From NCBI GenBank assembly GCA_022385755.1, contig MU278368.1:247003-311002 (forward strand): a stretch of DNA of 64,000 bases, given 5' to 3'. How positions within the stretch are numbered: the first letter of the stretch is position 1; every line of letters begins with the position of its first letter. This stretch comes from Trametopsis cervina. Taxonomy: Eukaryota > Basidiomycota > Agaricomycetes > Polyporales > Irpicaceae. A program made the position numbers and the translations under genes. This document shows, piece after piece, positions 52,617 to 64,000 of this stretch. Below the pieces are notes generated by a model, which was not told the origin of the DNA, did no database searches, and worked only from the letters and a program-made list of their open reading frames with translations.

Positions 52617-54510
52617 ATGAAATTCCAAGCCTTTACGGTTTTCTCGGCACTTATTGTCGCCACCACAGCACACGACGTGCATGCCATCCGCAGACATCAC
52701 GAACACGTCGCTCGTCAGCTCCCATCGTCCGCAACAGGAGCTGCTCTCGCTGCTCCCTCGTCAGGGCAGGCGGGTGCCAGCGCCCCCGCCCCGACACCGT
52801 CCCCAGGTGCCCCTGCCCCTGCCGCCCCTCAGCCTCAAGGAACTGGAGCACTACCCTTGAGTGAAATCACATCGGGCATGCCGGTAGAGCCCACCTTCCC
52901 CGTCTCGCAGACTTACGCACCCGGCGCCACGCCGTCTTATTCAGGCGCCATCCCTCTGCCCACCACTTGTGAGTAAATCAATCCCTACACGCTTACGCCG
53001 ATACTAAACTCGTATCAGTCGTCTTCGTTGCGAGCGAATGGCCTGCTCCTGACAAAGTCGCTCCCACCGACTCCCCGGAGGTTCAAGAATGGTTGAAAGA
53101 GATTGAGGGCGTTGAGATCCCCGACATCGCTCCTACCATCGACGGCAGCTGTGGCGAGAGCCCTGATGCAGCAGCTAATGCTCAGCAGAACGGCTGGTGG
53201 ACATGCGGTGGCTGGACGAGACCGACTGACATTGTATCATGCCCCGACCCGCTGACATGGGGTGTCAGCTTTGACGATGGTCCATCGCCTTATAGTGAGT
53301 GTCCTTAGCATCGTACGGTATATCACTGGTATCTGACAATTTTGTAGCCCAGTATGTCGCTCTAGCTGAGCCCATCCATTTGCAAAGCTGACTGCGCATG
53401 CACTAGAACCCTTCTCAACTATTTGAGCCAGAAGAACTTGAAGTCAACATTTTTCGTTGTCGGCTCTCGCGCTGTCGAGCGTCCCGACGTTCTCGTCGAA
53501 GAGTACATGGCGGGTCACGAGATCAGTGTTCATACCTGGGCACACCCCGTAAGCTCTAAAATAACCTAACATTTATAGTTAACTCCCGCTAAGATGTATT
53601 GCAGGCTTTGACCTCCCTTACGAACGAGCAAATCGTCGCAGAGCTTGGCTGGTCCCGTCGCGCAATCCAGCAAGTGATCGGCGTTACTCCTACCACTTTC
53701 CGTCCTCCTTACGGTGACATTGGTATGGAACCTACTCTTCGTATCATCCACAGCCACTAACATCCATAAAGATGATCGTGTGCGGGCTATTGCAAACGCC
53801 ATGGGTCTCACGGCAATCATGTGGACAGCCACACCGTCTGGCGCCAAGTTCGACACTAACGGTAAGTAAACCTCGCTCGCGGTCTCGCTAGTGCGTTTCT
53901 CATTTTGTTTGAAGACTGGCGTGTCGCTGGCGGTCAAGAAACTGGTGAACAACAGTTCCAGGACTTCCAAGCCATCCTCGGCAACGCCACTTCCTTAAGC
54001 ACAGGGTGAGTCTACCGCTAAGCCAGTCTTTCTCTCACTTCCTAACTGCTATATTCGCACAGATTCATCGTCCTCGAGCACGATCTCTTCCAAGTCACCG
54101 TCGACCTCGCCACCCAGTACACCCTCAACGCCGCCTTGACGCACAACCCTCCGTTTACAGTAAGCAGTTCCCCATAACTCCAGCACATTTCTACCACGTA
54201 CTGATACAACACACATCAGCTCCGCCCCATCGGCGAGTGCAACGGGATCAAGCCGTCCGACATGTACATGGAGACCACAACGAACCAGACGTACATCGCA
54301 CAGCGCAAGAAGGCCGCCAGCGGAGCGAACTCTACCACCACCACCAACGGCACGTCTGGCAACGGAAGCAGTAGCAACGGGAATGGTAGCAGCAGCAGCA
54401 CCGGCAATGGCTCGGGAGCTGCAGCGACTTCTGGCGCGGTCAAGTTCATGGGCTCGTCGATAGCGACGTTCGGTGCTCTGAGTGCTGCTCTCTTCATTTC
54501 ACTTCTCTAG
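52617..54510 (+). CDS. Chitin deacetylase, secreted and probably GPI-anchored
   Basis: This is a carbohydrate esterase family 4 enzyme that removes acetyl groups from cell-wall chitin to make chitosan. A signal peptide (MKFQAFTVFSALIVATTAHD) is followed by a Pro/Ala-rich stretch. The NodB domain follows: motif 1 VSFDDGPSPYT, motif 2 HEISVHTWAHP (HxxxH zinc ligands), motif 3 TFRPPYGDI, motif 4 AIMWTATPSG and motif 5 FIVLEHDLF. The C-terminus is a Ser/Asn/Gly-rich linker and a hydrophobic tail (SIATFGALSAALFISLL), typical of GPI attachment. Introns fall between the motifs, so no single frame covers the domain. The stop is at 54508-54510. All catalytic motifs are present, so the enzyme should be active. 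Confidence 0.92.
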
Positions 54511-54834
54511 GATTAGAATTCAGTGCTCGGTATATTGAAAGTATGGACATAGATTTCTTCAGTAATGATTCTCGGACAATGCGCTTCGTTTTTGCTTCAG
54601 CAATGGACAATCTCAGGATATCAGCCAGGTATGATACCGCACGTTGCAGACACAGATCCATGCTGTGCCAGTGACTTCATCCCACGAGCACGGATGTTTT
54701 AACAGATTATAACTTAGACGACGAAGCAACTAACACAATGCATCATGCGATAATTTTGGTGTCAAGGCGGCATACAAAGCATGATCATATGCAATGAAGG
54801 ATAGCGTAAAGAGTGAAAATTGATACAAGACCGC
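54511..54834. other. Convergent 3' region
   Basis: This lies between the chitin deacetylase gene (+) and the RPS4 gene (-). I see no gene or repeat. Confidence 0.5.
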
Positions 54835-55996
54835 CTATTGCTCAGCCGCACGCTGTCTCCTCCTGACATCCCTCTCCTCAGTGATAGTAAGCTTGATACC
54901 CTTGCCGCGAGGCAGGGAGATCCAGGGCTTGTTGCCCTCGCCGATAACGAAGATGTTCGATATCCTGTAGCATATTTTTGTGAGCACAGATTAAATCCCG
55001 ATGCCGTTAAAATACATACCGCGTGGCGAATGTGCGATCAAGCGAGTCCTTGACGTGAACAATGTCAAAGCCACCAATGTGCTTCTCGCGGTGCACGATA
55101 ACACCAACACGGCCCATGTTACGGCCACCGGTGATCATGACAAGGTTGCCGGTATCGAACTTGATAAAGTCCGTGATCTTGCCGTTCTCGAACTCGTACT
55201 TGACGGTGTCGTTGACCTTGATCGAGGGGTCGGGGTAACGGATGGTGCGGCCGTCGTGGGTGGTGATGTAGGGGACGCCCTTGTTGCCAACAGCGGCCTT
55301 CTTGACCTTCAAGAGCTTGTAGGTGGACTCCTCAGGGGAGATGCGGTGGATGGCGAAACGGCCCTTGACGTCGTACAAGAGTCGGAAGTGCTCGCCGGAC
55401 TTCTCAATGGAGATGACATCTACAAGAACGCGTTCAGTGAAAATATCGCCAGATAACCAAGATCTGAGCGTACCCTGGAAGCCAGCAGGGAAGGTGGGGT
55501 CGGTCCTGACCTTCTGGTCGACCTTGATCAAACGCTGCATGGTGATCGAGAGGACCTCCTTGCCGGTCAAAGCATACTTCAGCCTGTTACGGAGGAAGAT
55601 GGTGAGGGGTAGGGACTCCCGGAGTTTGTGAGGACCGGGAGATGGACGAGGAGCCTGTGAGCACGCAGGGTTCAGTCTACGCAGTAGCAATTTTGAAGAA
55701 ACGCGAAACGCACGTAGGTACCGCTCAGCTTGTCGAGCATCCATGATGAGGGAGCGGCGAGACGCTTCAAGTGCTTTTTCGGTCCTCGTGCCTACAGAAA
55801 GAGGGCAAAAACGAGTTCAGTAAAGAGTCCCAGCGATGCGTGTTATGTTGCCCAGAAGGTCGGTCGCCCGAGCTACATCCAATCCTGACCGACAGCATCC
55901 ACCCCTCCCAGATGTCATGCCCATCATTCCAACCTCTCTATCCTCTCCATAGACCTCCTGGGCAGCATTTCAGACTGGCGACAGCGTACTGACCAT
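54835..55996 (-). CDS. RPS4: Ribosomal protein eS4 (small subunit)
   Basis: This is a 40S subunit protein. The ATG at 55996-55994 is alone in exon 1 and joins, over a 202-bp intron (55993-55792), to [20 protein letters not shown]. Later exons read [105 protein letters not shown] and [20 protein letters not shown]. The last exon reads [20 protein letters not shown] and ends RRRQRAAEQ, with TAG at 54837-54835. It covers the N-terminal eS4 region, S4 and KOW domains. A start codon isolated before a long first intron is common in fungal ribosomal protein genes, where the intron can support expression. Confidence 0.94.
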
Positions 55997-56370
55997 GTTG
56001 GTGTGCTTGCGGGCTTGATGTTGACGACGGCGGCCTGGGGGTACGAAATTCGACGCCCAAAGTTTGGCCGCCGCACCAAAGATGGTAATTGGTCACGTGC
56101 TAACGCGCGCTCCGCCGCCCAATTCATTCCTCTGCACACAACATGAAGCGAGACCTGCTTGTACAGTACTGGAGATTCGAATGTTTAACGGATTACATCG
56201 TTCAGCTTCTGTGTGCATAACTCGAGATACAATAGCGATAAACCCCAGTTTTCCAGTAGGCATCCACCGTAACTCTGTGCTCCATAGTTAAGCGTATAGA
56301 CACGGCAAGGAATCGTCGTCTCAATAAAAGCAGTACACTAAATTACAAACCCCATCCCCAACCTCCCACC
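55997..56370. promoter_or_regulatory. RPS4 upstream region
   Basis: This holds the promoter of RPS4 (-) and the 3' end region of the Ntr1 gene (-). No named ribosomal-protein promoter element is recognised. Confidence 0.45.
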
Positions 56371-59300
56371 CTACATCTTCAAAGCCCTCAACACCATACT
56401 CTCCAATGGCACAGCCCGATACTCCTCCCCCTCCGGCGCCCACACCGCATCGTCCTGAATATACACCAACAACCCGCCCTTGCCCTCCACAGACGGCGAC
56501 ACGCGATACAGCGGCATCCGCGACTTCTCGTGTGCGCGTCCTGTGGGCACGAACAGCAGGTTATGCGATGCCGCGTATTCTTCTACGATATCGCGGAACG
56601 TCACTTCCTGTACGCGCGCAGGCGGCGGCGGTACAGCTGCCCTCTGCACCGGTGCGACGGCGGTGGGAAGGGGTTGAGTGTGATCAGGCCGCGGAAGTTC
56701 AGTAGCAGCCCCCGGTCCAAGCTCCAACGCCTTATTCATAAGCTGCAGCCCGCGCGTGAACCCCCTCTCCACCCCCGGAAGGCCCAACACACCCTCCGAG
56801 AACGTGCCCTTCCAGAACGCATACCACCGCGCGACCTCCTCGAAGCTCGCGCCCGGCGTCACGAGCCACACGTGCAGCACGTCCAGCCATTTCGGGAAGA
56901 ACTCGCTTTCGAGCAGTTGCGCGAGGATGGCCGGGCGCAGGAGGCCCTCCCAGAGGAGGACGTCGGTGAGGGGCGACATGTCTTGGTCTCGCGGGTTCAC
57001 GCGGAAGTCGGTCCGCAGGCGTGCGCCGAGCTTTGGGACGATGTATTTGAGGAGCATCGTGTCCCATTCGCCGACATCGAAGACCTGCAGCGACGGTTTG
57101 TTAGCACCATCATATAGGTAAATGAGAAAGACGTGCAGCTCACCTCTTTCCAAACGAGCAAATCCTCCGGCATCCCCTCCCCCACACTCCACCCCCTCAA
57201 AACGCCCCTAACCTTCCTCCTCGCCTCCCCCAGGACCTCCTCCACCCTCGCCCCGACATGCGGCAACCACGGAAACACAATAGTCCTCAACTGCACGCCG
57301 CCGCTCCTGCGCGGATTCCACTCGTTCACCGCTTTGTGTACTTTGGGCAGGACGAGCTGGTCGAAGAAGTTGTCGATGACGAAGGGCGGGAGGTAGCGCG
57401 CCCAGGCTTCGTAGAGGTGCACGAGCGGCGTTGGGGTGGTAGCGGACCAGTCGTTGTTGATTGTGGAGCGGATTTTGGGGAGCCAGGCGTTCCAGATCAG
57501 GCTTTCGTACGGTGTCATTGCGCGTTCGCTAGAGCTGCCATTAGCGCTTTTTTGTAAGAGTAATGTGAGAGGTAGACGTACATCGGTGCCACGGACGAGA
57601 CGACAGTACTCGACCCATACACCTGCACCTGCTCTTCCGTCTTCACATCCGGCTCCGGCTCCGCCATCTTCAACGCCCGTCTCCACATCCTAAAACTCCC
57701 CACAAACGCACCCGGGTCCTCAAGCGGCCGCCACTGTGCAAGCATCCTCCTAAACTACACCCACCCAAAATCAGCCACTTGTAAAACCATAATATATATG
57801 GGAGACCGAGACTGAGTTACTCACGATGGGCGCGATAGCAGCGACGACGACCTCGTCCAGTCTGTACCGCTCGAATTCTGCGGGGTACAGCCCGATGAGC
57901 TTCTCGAACGCGGGCGAGAACGGCTCGAGCGTCGCGTCGTACGAGCTCGCGAGCTCTTTCGCGCGTGCGTTGATGTCGTCTACTACGAGGTGGACCTGCT
58001 GTAGCCTTGATATCACTGTCCCACCACCAATTAAAATAAATTCAGAGTATGAGACGAAAAGTGAGAAGACGCACGTTCAGCCTCATCCTCAACCCTCTTC
58101 CTCAACCTCTCATCCTCGAGCTGCACGAACCGCTTCCGCTCCTGCAGCGTGCGCGCCTCCCTCGCGAGCCCGTCGAGGTCGCCTTTGCACGTCTGCGTGA
58201 TGAGACGCAGGTTGTGCCTGATCTCGGGGAGACGCGTCGGGTCTGTTGTGGGCGTCCAGGAGGCCAGGGAGATGTCTGCGAGGGAGGAGACTTCTCGGGG
58301 CTACATAGCGATGAATGAGTATGAGTATACGGGTAGTGATTAAGGAGGGAGAAGGGGGCAGGACGTACTGTTGCGCCGGTTGCGTCGATGATTTGGCCGA
58401 GACCGATATTCTCTTGTCCGGCCTCGGCTACGATCTGCTCATACGTCTTATGCTCAATCTTCGTCTTGACCTTCCTCGGTTTCTTCCACACATCCTCCTT
58501 CCTCTCCTTCCTCTCCTTCTCCCCTTTCCCTTTCCCTCCCCTCCCTCCCCTGCCCCTGCCGCTCCCCTTCTCCTCCTCATCCTCACTAACAACCTCCCCC
58601 CTCCTCCTCGCCTCCTTCTTCGCCTGCTCCGTCTTCTCTCTAAAACCCTTAAACGCAAGCCCCATGCCCTTCGGCCTCAACTTGCTCTCAACAGGCGTGA
58701 CGATGCCCTCGCCCGCCGTACCCAACCCCAACCCCGCCTGCCACCCCATCTTCTGCAACATACGCGCGCCGAACGTCCCCCCGATCTTGGAGAAGTGCGC
58801 GCGCTCTTCGGCGGAGAGGGGAACGGGCTTGGGGGTGCTGGAGCCGCTGAGGGGCGAGGAGGTGCGCACGAAGGACCGTTGCGGACGCGAGGACTTGCCG
58901 AAGGCGGAGGGGAGGTTTAGGTCGGTGGCTGTTACGGATTCGGACTCAGGCTCGGAGGCGGGGGCAGCGGGCGGTGGTGTGGGAGAGGCTTCTTCGACCT
59001 TGATTGCTGTGGCTGCTTTGAATGAGCCAATTCCGCCTTTGCTGAAGCCTCCAGAGCCTATGCCGCCTCGAGAGGCACCAAACCCGAGGCCGCCGGTTGA
59101 CGAGCCTATGCCCGCTTTTGAAGAGCCTATACCGCCCTTCGACGAGCCGATACCTCCTCGAGACGAGCCAAAGCCAAGGCCGCTGGGCTGAGGTGGAGGT
59201 GACAGGTCTTCCTCTTTGACCTCTGGTTCCTTGTCTTTCACAAATCCCGCATCCTCATCCTCATCCTCGTCCTCCTCTTCAGAATCTTCTTCACTCCCCT

Positions 59301-59688
59301 GCTCTCCCTCCTCATCTTCTTCAGCCTCATCAGAAGAGTCCGCGCCAGCACTCTCCATCGCCGCGTCCACATCCCCAGTTTTGTCCAAATTGACCTTGTC
59401 CCCCGACACAAACGCAGGGGCCTTCGCCCAGTCACTGCGTTTGCCCGCACTCTTCCCCGCTCGCTTGTTTTCGAATCCCTCGTCCTCGTCGTCGCTGCCA
59501 AACACGCCGTATATCGCGTCCTCCTTCCCGTTCTTCTTCCGTCGTTTGTTCTTGTACGGATTTCGGAAGAGCTCACGCTCGGCTCTGGCATCTGCGTCCT
59601 GTGGTCCGAAGTCGTCGTCCATCTCCTCGTCACCAGAGATTGAGTCTGAGTCTGAGTCTTCCATTAGTTGTCGTTTCCTTCGAGCCAT
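56371..59688 (-). CDS. NTR1: Spliceosome disassembly factor Ntr1/TFIP11 (G-patch)
   Basis: This is a G-patch activator of the Prp43 helicase that dismantles spent spliceosomes. The N-terminal TFIP domain begins MARRKRQLMEDSDSDSISGD with FRNPYKNKRRKKN and EDAIYGVFGSDDEDEGFEN. An acidic region follows, then a Gly-rich run of repeated GIGSS(K/T)GG units. The G-patch (FGARMLQKMGWQAGLGLG) lies near residues 295-340. A basic stretch leads to YEQIVAEAGQEN. The GCFC part follows: RYRLDEVVVAAIAPI, MLAQWRPLEDPGAFV, YESLIWNAWLPKIRSTIN and PLVHLYEAWARYLPPFVIDN. The C-terminal part shows VPKLGARLRTDF, FPKWLDVLHVWL and WYAFWKGTFSEGVL. It ends MVLRALKM at 56371. A few introns are present. Domain order matches the family fully. 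Confidence 0.9.
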
Positions 59689-60984
59689 AGTCGACCCGTC
59701 TATGAGACCGGATTGTTGTAGGTCAAGGCGTGGCGCGCCTGCAGTGACTGTGAAGTAAGGTCACGTGCCATTGAGCAGTGTCATATGGGCGGTTAGTGTA
59801 AAATAGAAGGATGCCTGCGTACACCATTGTATTGCGGTGCACATCGATCCACGTTCTACTGTAACTCCAGAAGGTGAACGTTATCAGTGGTTCGATTACG
59901 AGGCAATGGGGATAGAGCTGTCGAGCTGCCCACAACGAGCTCACTTGGATCGTAAGAAGGGATCCTCGACGGATCACAGAATTGCGACGACCTTGGCTGT
60001 TCGTTCTCAATAAATGCAGGATCCTACAACGGACGTGGTACACAAATAACATTACGTATGTTTGTAGTCTGGACGATGATTGTGGTCAACGTCAGCGGGG
60101 ACATGAGATGTGTCAGTTCATTATGCCAAGGAGAGCGGAACGCGGGATGTATGGATGCACGGAGGCTGCGCGTGCAATAAAACTGCAAAGCTGGTCCGAG
60201 CTCCACCTTTGCGACCGAGTTCCCCGGATACTTTTGATCGCGGTGAGCTGTTCCTGGACACCCTCGACGCCAACAGAGTACGCACTAGCACACCCGGGTC
60301 AATAATAATAACCCGCTATGCTTCCACGTATCCCTCTCTTCACTCTCTGTTGAGCGGAGACCCACTGCAGAACCATCGACTGCTCTAAGACATGTTCCGG
60401 GCTTCCCATCAGCTGCCAAGCATGTACAGAAAAAGGCTGTCATCGTATCTTGAAAATTGTACTCCGCATCGTTCACGGCCGCCGCCTTCTCGTCATGCAC
60501 GATGACTGTGATGCTAGCTTTCTATCTAGCTCACTTGTGTGTGTTCATCGTCGCGAAATACCAGCCCGACGAGCTCGAGGACGGGACGCTGCGCAGGTTC
60601 CGCTGACGGAGCGGGACAAGTCTGAGCAGCCAGGGGCGTTGATCACAGTCTCAGCGCGCCTACGGATGATTCGCCATGAAACAACGTCATCACCAGGCAC
60701 GCCTAAACATCGGATAATTGCCTATTCCGTAATCCTGCAGACATGTGCATTTCTGGAGGATTTCCATATACGGCACCAAATCGCACACGCCCGCTCAAAC
60801 GGACCCGCCAGTTTATTCACTGCTACCACGACCGTCGCCCGCTCCCGCACAACCTACATCCTGTCTGTCTGCACGGCACGGATCACCTGGTGAGTGCCTC
60901 TCATCACTGCTTCATCGTCGTCTGCGTCGACACCAACAACTTCTCGTCGCTCAGAGAGGTCGTTCTCTCTCCCGCGACACTGCC
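59689..60984. other. Divergent intergenic region, 1.3 kb
   Basis: This lies between NTR1 (-) and the histidine kinase gene (+). Only short, unsupported ORFs occur. Near 60891 a GTGAGT donor and near 60955 a CGCTCAG acceptor suggest a 5'-UTR intron of the kinase gene. I see no RNA gene. Confidence 0.45.
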
Positions 60985-63900
60985 ATGCAAGCGGGCGGGT
61001 CTTTCGACCGGACAATCACCAACGATGAGTTGGCCACCCCGATGAAGCAGCACCCCACCACCGATTTCACCACCAGCACCAACACCAGCCCACCCACCCC
61101 CTCAGGCTCCCTCCTCCCCGCCCCCGTCCAACAATTCTCGCTCGAAAACCAGCCTCGCCATCGTCGTCGCCGCGGCTTCCCAAGTCTTCACAGAAGACTG
61201 AAAGAGACGACGCAAGAATGGACGGCAGGAGCCTGGCGCAGACTGCTCCGCCAGTTCGAGGCGAGCCCGGTGCCGCCCACATCGGACGAGGACCAGCCAG
61301 AGACGGAGGACGAGGAGGAGGGCGTGGAGGGGAACGAGCTCCTCGGCTCGTGGTGGGGATCGACGAAGCGCGCACAGGCTCTCGCAGAGGCAGACGAGAT
61401 CGACGAGGTCGTCGTCGATCGTGAGTGGGGCGACGATCTGAAGAGTACGAATAGCTCGGAGCAGGGGCAGGGCGAGAAGACGCAGCGACCCGTGTGGACT
61501 CCCGCCACTGCTGCTGTCGGTGGTGGTGGGCAGACTCAGACGGACAATGCGTCGGAGCACAGCAGCAGTTTTGCAGCGACGAAGGTGGTGTCGGCGGTGC
61601 GCTGGCGTGTGTGGCCTGCCGTGCGCACGTTTTTCGACCCAAGGTTCAGCGAGGAGACGTCCGAGGAGCGATACAGGTCTGAGAACTGGTATCTGCGCAA
61701 GGTTCGTCCCTATCCTCCCCTCTCCTCCGCCCATTTTTTTCAACAAAAGAAATCATATTCTAACACAATGCCCGTGCGTAGCCGGTCGCGATCTGGTGCG
61801 CGGCGTTCTACATCCTGAACTGGGTAGTCTCCGTGGCGTTCATCCCACAGCCGACGCTCTTCTGCGACAAGATCTTCTTCTGGGGCGTCGCCCCGCCCTT
61901 CACATTCGCGATCTTCTTCATGATCCTCTTCGACTTCCCGCGGCGCCGCCGGCTCGTGTACCAGGTCACGCTGACGGTGTCGACGTGGATGTGGGCGGTG
62001 TATTTGTTGTTGGTGATGTATCTGTGTGGGTACTATAAGAAGGAGACGGCGAGGTTCGATTGTGGGACGAAGGACTTTTTGGCGATGTTCTAGTGAGTGC
62101 GGTGCGCTGCGATTTCTGCGGTTGTGCGCATGGCTGATTGCTCGGTGTGTGCAGTTACTCGTCTGCGCCGCCTGTGATTGCGCTTTTCGGGTTGAACTCG
62201 GATCGTTTTCCGGCTCTGGTGGGGACGGTGTCGTTCATGGCCCTGTGCGTATTTCCTTTTTTTATCTCGTCTCCGCTGTTGTGCTCACACCGCTGCAGGG
62301 CATGTTCGCTCATTGTTCCCGAGCGCCATACTTGGATTCGAAGTACGTGTACCCGCAAAGACAGCGACTGAGAAAAAAAAGCTGATACTTCGCACAGATG
62401 TGATCAACTTTATGTGTTTCCACCTCTTTTTACTCTTCCTGCATTATCAACGGGATAGCGTACGTCCCACCTTCCCGCCCCTTTCCCACCCCCCTACTAA
62501 TACTAATCTCCCACGCACAGGGCGAACGCCGTCTCTACATCCTCCGCGACCAGCTCAAAGTCCAATTCCGCGCGACCCAAAAAGCCCAAGTCGCCGAACG
62601 GCACGCCGCGAACTCCAAACGTCGTCTCACCTCCTACGTCTTCCACGAAGTGCGCGTCCCGCTAAACACCGCCCTCCTCGCCGTCCAGAACATCGCAGCA
62701 TCAGGCCACATCGACGCAGCGCACGACATCGAGTTCACAGCGCTCGAGGGGTCCCTGGGTATGATGTCCAAAGTGTTGAACGACGTGCTCGACTTCAATA
62801 GGATGGATAGCGGAAGGTTCGAGAGCGTCGCGAAGCCGTATGCGTTCCACCAGGTCATGCGTTCCCTGTTTGTGCCGTTGAGGCTCGCGACGGACGCGAG
62901 GGGACTCGAGTTCGTGACGGATCTGGATAGGAGTATTGATACTGTTACGAGGGAGGCGCTTTATGAGGCACTTGGGTATGATGAGGAGGGGGTTGTGCAG
63001 AGGATGGCGGGGGCGGGGGCGGGGGCGGAGGATGATGGGCTTGTGGTGGGGGATGAGACAAGGCTGAGGCAGATTATCACGAACCTTGCTAGGTGCGCAT
63101 CCATCTCTTCCCTTCTCTCCCTTCTTCTATCATTGTTATCGAAGGATGTGTAGCTGATATGATATTGGTTGGCGGCTGTAGCAACGCATGCAAGTTCACG
63201 CCCGCGGGCGGGAAGCTCGTCGTCAAAACGCGTCTCATCCTCCCGACGCGCCTGCTGCCGTCCCGCACGGACTCGGAGACGCTCACGAACTCGAACACGG
63301 ACTACTCAAAGGACACGAAGGACGACGAGTCGGACGGGAAGGGTTTCGTTGAAGGTAACGTACCTCGTCCTTCGGTTTTCGTTGTGCCACACAGCTGACG
63401 CCTCGACAGCGAAGGAAAATGCGCAGCTCTCGTCGACGCAGCTTGCACGACATAATACGCTGTTGAGGAAGCAGACGCCGCTTGAGTGGATCGTTGTGAG
63501 GATTGAGATCACGGATACGGGCGCGGGGATTCGGCCGAGGGATATCATCGAGAACAAGCTGTTCTGTGCGTCTCTTCCTTCTCTGTTCTGCTGACGTATA
63601 GTTGGATGCTCATTGCATGATTTCGCATAGCTGCCTTCACACAGACCGAACTCGGCAAGCAGCAGGGTGGCAAGGGCACGGGTCTCGGGCTCGCCCTCGT
63701 TCGCCAGATCGTGAAGCTGAGCGGGGGCCGGTTGGGTATACGCTCGAAACCGGGTTATGGGTCTACGTTCTGGGTCGAGATGCGTGAGTCTCCCCTCCGT
63801 ATTGTCCACTGTTTGAATGACAAAGCTGAACAATGTGGATGATACAGCGTTTGGAGTTGGTGCGAAAGCGGTTCCCATGCTCAACACGCCGGAGTATAAC

Positions 63901-64000
63901 CGTTCGGTTACCTCTACGCCGCGCCACGATCTGGACCCGTACATGCCGCTCGCACTGTCGGATGCCTCGCATACGACGGGGCGTACTCGTGCGCCGTCCG
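60985..64000 (+). CDS. Membrane-bound sensor histidine kinase, C-terminus beyond window
   Basis: This is a fungal two-component sensor. The start at 60985 (MQAGGSFDRTITNDEL) is preferred over an upstream in-frame ATG because that stretch looks like a spliced 5' UTR. A disordered acidic cytoplasmic region (SDEDQPETEDEEEGVEGNEL) precedes about six membrane segments, including FYILNWVVSVAFI, FTFAIFFMILF, WMWAVYLLLVMYL and FMCFHLFLLFLHY. The kinase core has the H box YVFHEVRVPLN, a GMMSKVLNDVLDFNRMDSGR helix and the N box NLASNACKFTPAGG. It also has the G1 box DTGAGI, the G2 box GTGLGLALVRQIV and GYGSTFWVEM. Short introns break it throughout. The window ends in the linker after the ATPase domain, so a receiver domain, expected in fungal hybrid kinases, cannot be seen. 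Confidence 0.88.

Noticed and set aside
58388..59191. Long plus-strand ORF of 267 codons
   Set aside because: It is antisense to NTR1. The translation is low-complexity (Leu/Pro/Ser) and mirrors the G-patch protein coding strand.

Overview
The window looks like nuclear DNA of an agaricomycete basidiomycete (mushroom or polypore type). The reasons are many short GT-AG introns of about 45-65 bases, a Plavaka-type transposase, a microsomal cytochrome P450 pair, a DUF1996/WSC secreted protein, a GPI-type chitin deacetylase, and conserved eukaryotic housekeeping genes. I cannot name the species. Exon joins were worked out by eye from splice signals and reading frame.

Region 1 (1-25.2 kb) is dominated by transposons around a tandem P450 pair. 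A Plavaka (CACTA-like) transposase gene that still reads through (1003-4435) lies just upstream of a 5'-truncated P450 (copy 1). Copy 1 is cut inside an exon by a 4,524-bp hAT element (6534-11057) with a perfect 12-bp terminal inverted repeat and a perfect 8-bp target duplication. Between P450 copies 1 and 2 lies a full-length 10.5-kb LINE (11995-22541) with a 15-bp target duplication and a pure A tail. Its ORF2 codes for APE endonuclease, reverse transcriptase and RNase H and is unbroken. Its ORF1 appears to contain two intron-like segments, and an extra 281-codon ORF sits upstream. P450 copy 2 (22896-25191) is intact, with 13 introns and all P450 signatures.

Region 2 (25.2-64 kb) is gene-dense and free of recognisable transposons. 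In order: DUF1996/WSC secreted protein (+); Sec1/Munc18 exocytosis protein (-); acidic coiled-coil hypothetical (-); PB1 plus multi-ZZ zinc-finger protein (+); Ufd4/TRIP12-type HECT ubiquitin ligase (-); class III aminotransferase (-); Rds3/PHF5A splicing factor (-); divergent Rpt4 proteasome ATPase (+); Pso2/Snm1 cross-link repair nuclease (-); chitin deacetylase (+); ribosomal protein eS4 (-); Ntr1/TFIP11 spliceosome-disassembly factor (-); and a membrane histidine kinase (+) that runs off the right edge.

The most unusual signals are the apparently intron-containing but recently retrotransposed LINE with an ORF0-like gene, and the precise hAT insertion in the P450 exon, where removing the element and one target copy restores the reading frame.
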